Shown in pieces: positions 6,246 through 7,037 of a stretch of DNA of 7,037 bases; positions within the stretch are counted from its first letter, which is position 1; each line of letters opens with the position of its first letter. Position numbers and translations under genes: made by a program. Source of the DNA: Gemmatimonadota bacterium (lineage in GTDB: Bacteria > Gemmatimonadota > Gemmatimonadetes > Longimicrobiales > Gaopeijiaceae); contig JAUXEE010000102.1 in NCBI GenBank assembly GCA_030618065.1, positions 1 through 7,037 of the forward strand. The letters are read 5' to 3'. The notes beneath the pieces were generated by a model. The model searched no databases and was not told the DNA's origin. It worked only from the letters and a program-made list of their open reading frames with translations.

Positions 6246-6528
6246 TCGGAGCTGACAAGAGTGTGCCCAAATGAACCAATAGGGTTTCCCGCCGCATCGG
6301 AACGGGACGGGAAGAAGCCGTGTCGGCGCCCCCGCTCCTCCCAGCGATCTCCGGTCCAAATCCCTCGAAACCCATCATCCACAGGCATTTCCTCCACCCC
6401 CCGCTCCCCGCTCACCCATTCTGGCACTTCCCCTGCACGACTGGTCCCTCTCCTGCACAAAAAGGTCACTGCGGGGGAATCAAGAGTTCCCCCGTACCAA
6501 CCCAATCAGGGAAGGAGTACCCAGAGCC
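6246..6528. other. Intergenic region between the DUF2207 and OmpA-like lipoprotein genes
   Basis: This 283-bp stretch has no coding region I can support on either strand and no intrinsic terminator with a T-tract. A weak inverted repeat, TTCCCG/CGGGAA at 6286-6313, encloses a long loop and may be a poor hairpin. The word CCTGCAC occurs at 6432-6438 and again at 6452-6458, exactly 20 bp apart. A perfect inverted repeat at 6472-6494 is listed separately. I found no convincing -35/-10 pair, although a promoter for the lipoprotein gene is expected here. Confidence 0.6.
6470..6496 (+). promoter_or_regulatory. Perfect inverted repeat ahead of the OmpA-like lipoprotein gene
   Basis: CGGGGGAA (6472-6479) and TTCCCCCG (6487-6494) are perfect reverse complements around a 7-base centre, TCAAGAG. 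In RNA the stem extends by a G-U and a U-A pair to ten pairs (6470-6496). It ends 32 bp before the ATG at 6529, leaving the GGGAAGGAG ribosome binding site (6509-6517) outside it. No T-tract follows on the plus strand, so it is not a normal terminator. It is either an operator-like dyad or a 5' leader hairpin that could stabilise the mRNA. Confidence 0.45.
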
Positions 6529-7037
6529 ATGTCTCCAATACTCGGGCCGTCGACACGGCTGCTTCTCGGGGCCGCCATTCCGTTAGCCATCGCCCTCTCC
6601 GGTTGTTCGTTCGTGAAGAAACAGGACATGGACACTCAGTTAGCAGGGATGCGGGCCGAAATGGAAGCCGAGCGGCAAGCGGAAATCGCCGAGGGTGATC
6701 GTCAGACTTCGGAGGAGCTCAACGGTCGAATGGATGAACTCTCCGCCCGCATGGACGGGTTGGACCTCGAGCTAGCTGCTCTCGAGGAGGATTTCGACGC
6801 CCGCGTGGAAGAGTTGGAGACGGCTCTCCGCTTCGACGTTCCCTTGTATTTCGGGTTCGACGAGGATGAGGTGGGCCCCCAGTACATGGCTTTTCTGGAT
6901 CGCTTTTCCCAGGTCGTTACCAGCTACTACCCAGCGAGTCTGGTCACAGTGGAAGGCTTCACCGATCCAGTGGGAAGCCAGGAATACAATCTCGCCCTTG
7001 GGAAGCGGCGGGCTCAAGCCGTCATGGACTACCTGGT
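6529..7037 (+). CDS. OmpA/Pal-like peptidoglycan-associated lipoprotein, N-terminal part
   Basis: The gene runs off the right edge after 169 codons. A lipoprotein signal peptide has its hydrophobic core at 11-23 and lipobox ALSG|Cys26; Ser27 after the cysteine fits outer-membrane sorting. Residues about 32-100 are rich in Glu, Met, Leu and Arg with heptad spacing and should form a coiled coil. From about 102 an OmpA C-terminal (peptidoglycan-binding) domain begins: VPLYFGFDEDEV at 104-115, then VEGFTDPVGSQEYN at 141-154 and LGKRRAQAV at 157-165. Asp146 and Arg161 match the usual Asp/Arg pair that binds diaminopimelate. The usual His in GHTD is Phe144 here. It likely tethers the outer membrane to the cell wall, as Pal does. 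The ATG has GGGAAGGAG 11 bases upstream, slightly far; no other in-frame start lies nearby. Whether it is Pal itself cannot be judged without tol genes or the C-terminus. Confidence 0.9.
   Translation, partial: MSPILGPSTRLLLGAAIPLAIALSGCSFVKKQDMDTQLAGMRAEMEAERQAEIAEGDRQTSEELNGRMDELSARMDGLDLELAALEEDFDARVEELETALRFDVPLYFGFDEDEVGPQYMAFLDRFSQVVTSYYPASLVTVEGFTDPVGSQEYNLALGKRRAQAVMDYL

Noticed and set aside
6286..6313. TTCCCG/CGGGAA as a terminator of the DUF2207 gene
   Set aside because: Short stem, long loop and no T-tract on either side in the reading direction.
5972..6505. Minus-strand frame with a long proline run
   Set aside because: The proline run is the complement of the glycine-rich tail of the DUF2207 gene; no other support.

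Overview
The window is GC-rich, double-stranded chromosomal DNA packed with ordinary bacterial genes. It reads as core genome of a Gram-negative bacterium. An OmpA-like lipoprotein implies an outer membrane and peptidoglycan, and IspH implies the MEP isoprenoid pathway. The IspH is the long cyanobacterial/plant-type form, and the MarR protein resembles the MhqR-like 'ALYH.GPL' group. Together these loosely suggest a phylum such as Gemmatimonadota or a relative, but that is a low-confidence inference from memory of family distributions. I see no mobile element, tRNA, rRNA, CRISPR array or phage gene.

Layout, left to right. (1) Positions 1-128, minus strand: the N-terminal 42 codons of an FxsA-family membrane protein, running off the left edge. 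(2) Positions 245-1510, plus strand: ispH, divergent from fxsA across 116 bp, ending in a small tandem repeat that encodes an acidic Ala/Gly tail. (3) Positions 1525-2037, minus strand: a MarR-family repressor, convergent with ispH across only 14 bp. (4) Positions 2038-2228: a non-coding stretch with a textbook intrinsic terminator for the gene to its right and an 18-bp dyad that could be an operator for marR. (5) Positions 2229-3641, minus strand: lpdA, dihydrolipoyl dehydrogenase, probably starting at a GTG with a good ribosome binding site. (6) Positions 3642-3853: the divergent lpdA/lemA intergenic region. (7) Positions 3854-4396 and 4449-6245, plus strand: a LemA-family protein followed 52 bp later by a secreted or membrane DUF2207 protein with a glycine-rich C-terminus, a probable two-gene operon. 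(8) Positions 6246-6528: non-coding, with a perfect 8-bp inverted repeat close to the next gene. (9) Positions 6529-7037, plus strand: an OmpA/Pal-like lipoprotein running off the right edge.

The genes do not form one obvious pathway. They cover isoprenoid synthesis (ispH), central 2-oxoacid dehydrogenase metabolism (lpdA), regulation (marR) and the cell envelope (fxsA, lemA, the DUF2207 gene, the OmpA-like lipoprotein). The LemA-DUF2207 pair is the only convincing functional unit, and its biochemical role is not established. I found no clear sign of a new system. The best leads are the candidate marR operator, the dyad ahead of the OmpA-like lipoprotein, the repeat tail of IspH and the LemA-DUF2207 pair.
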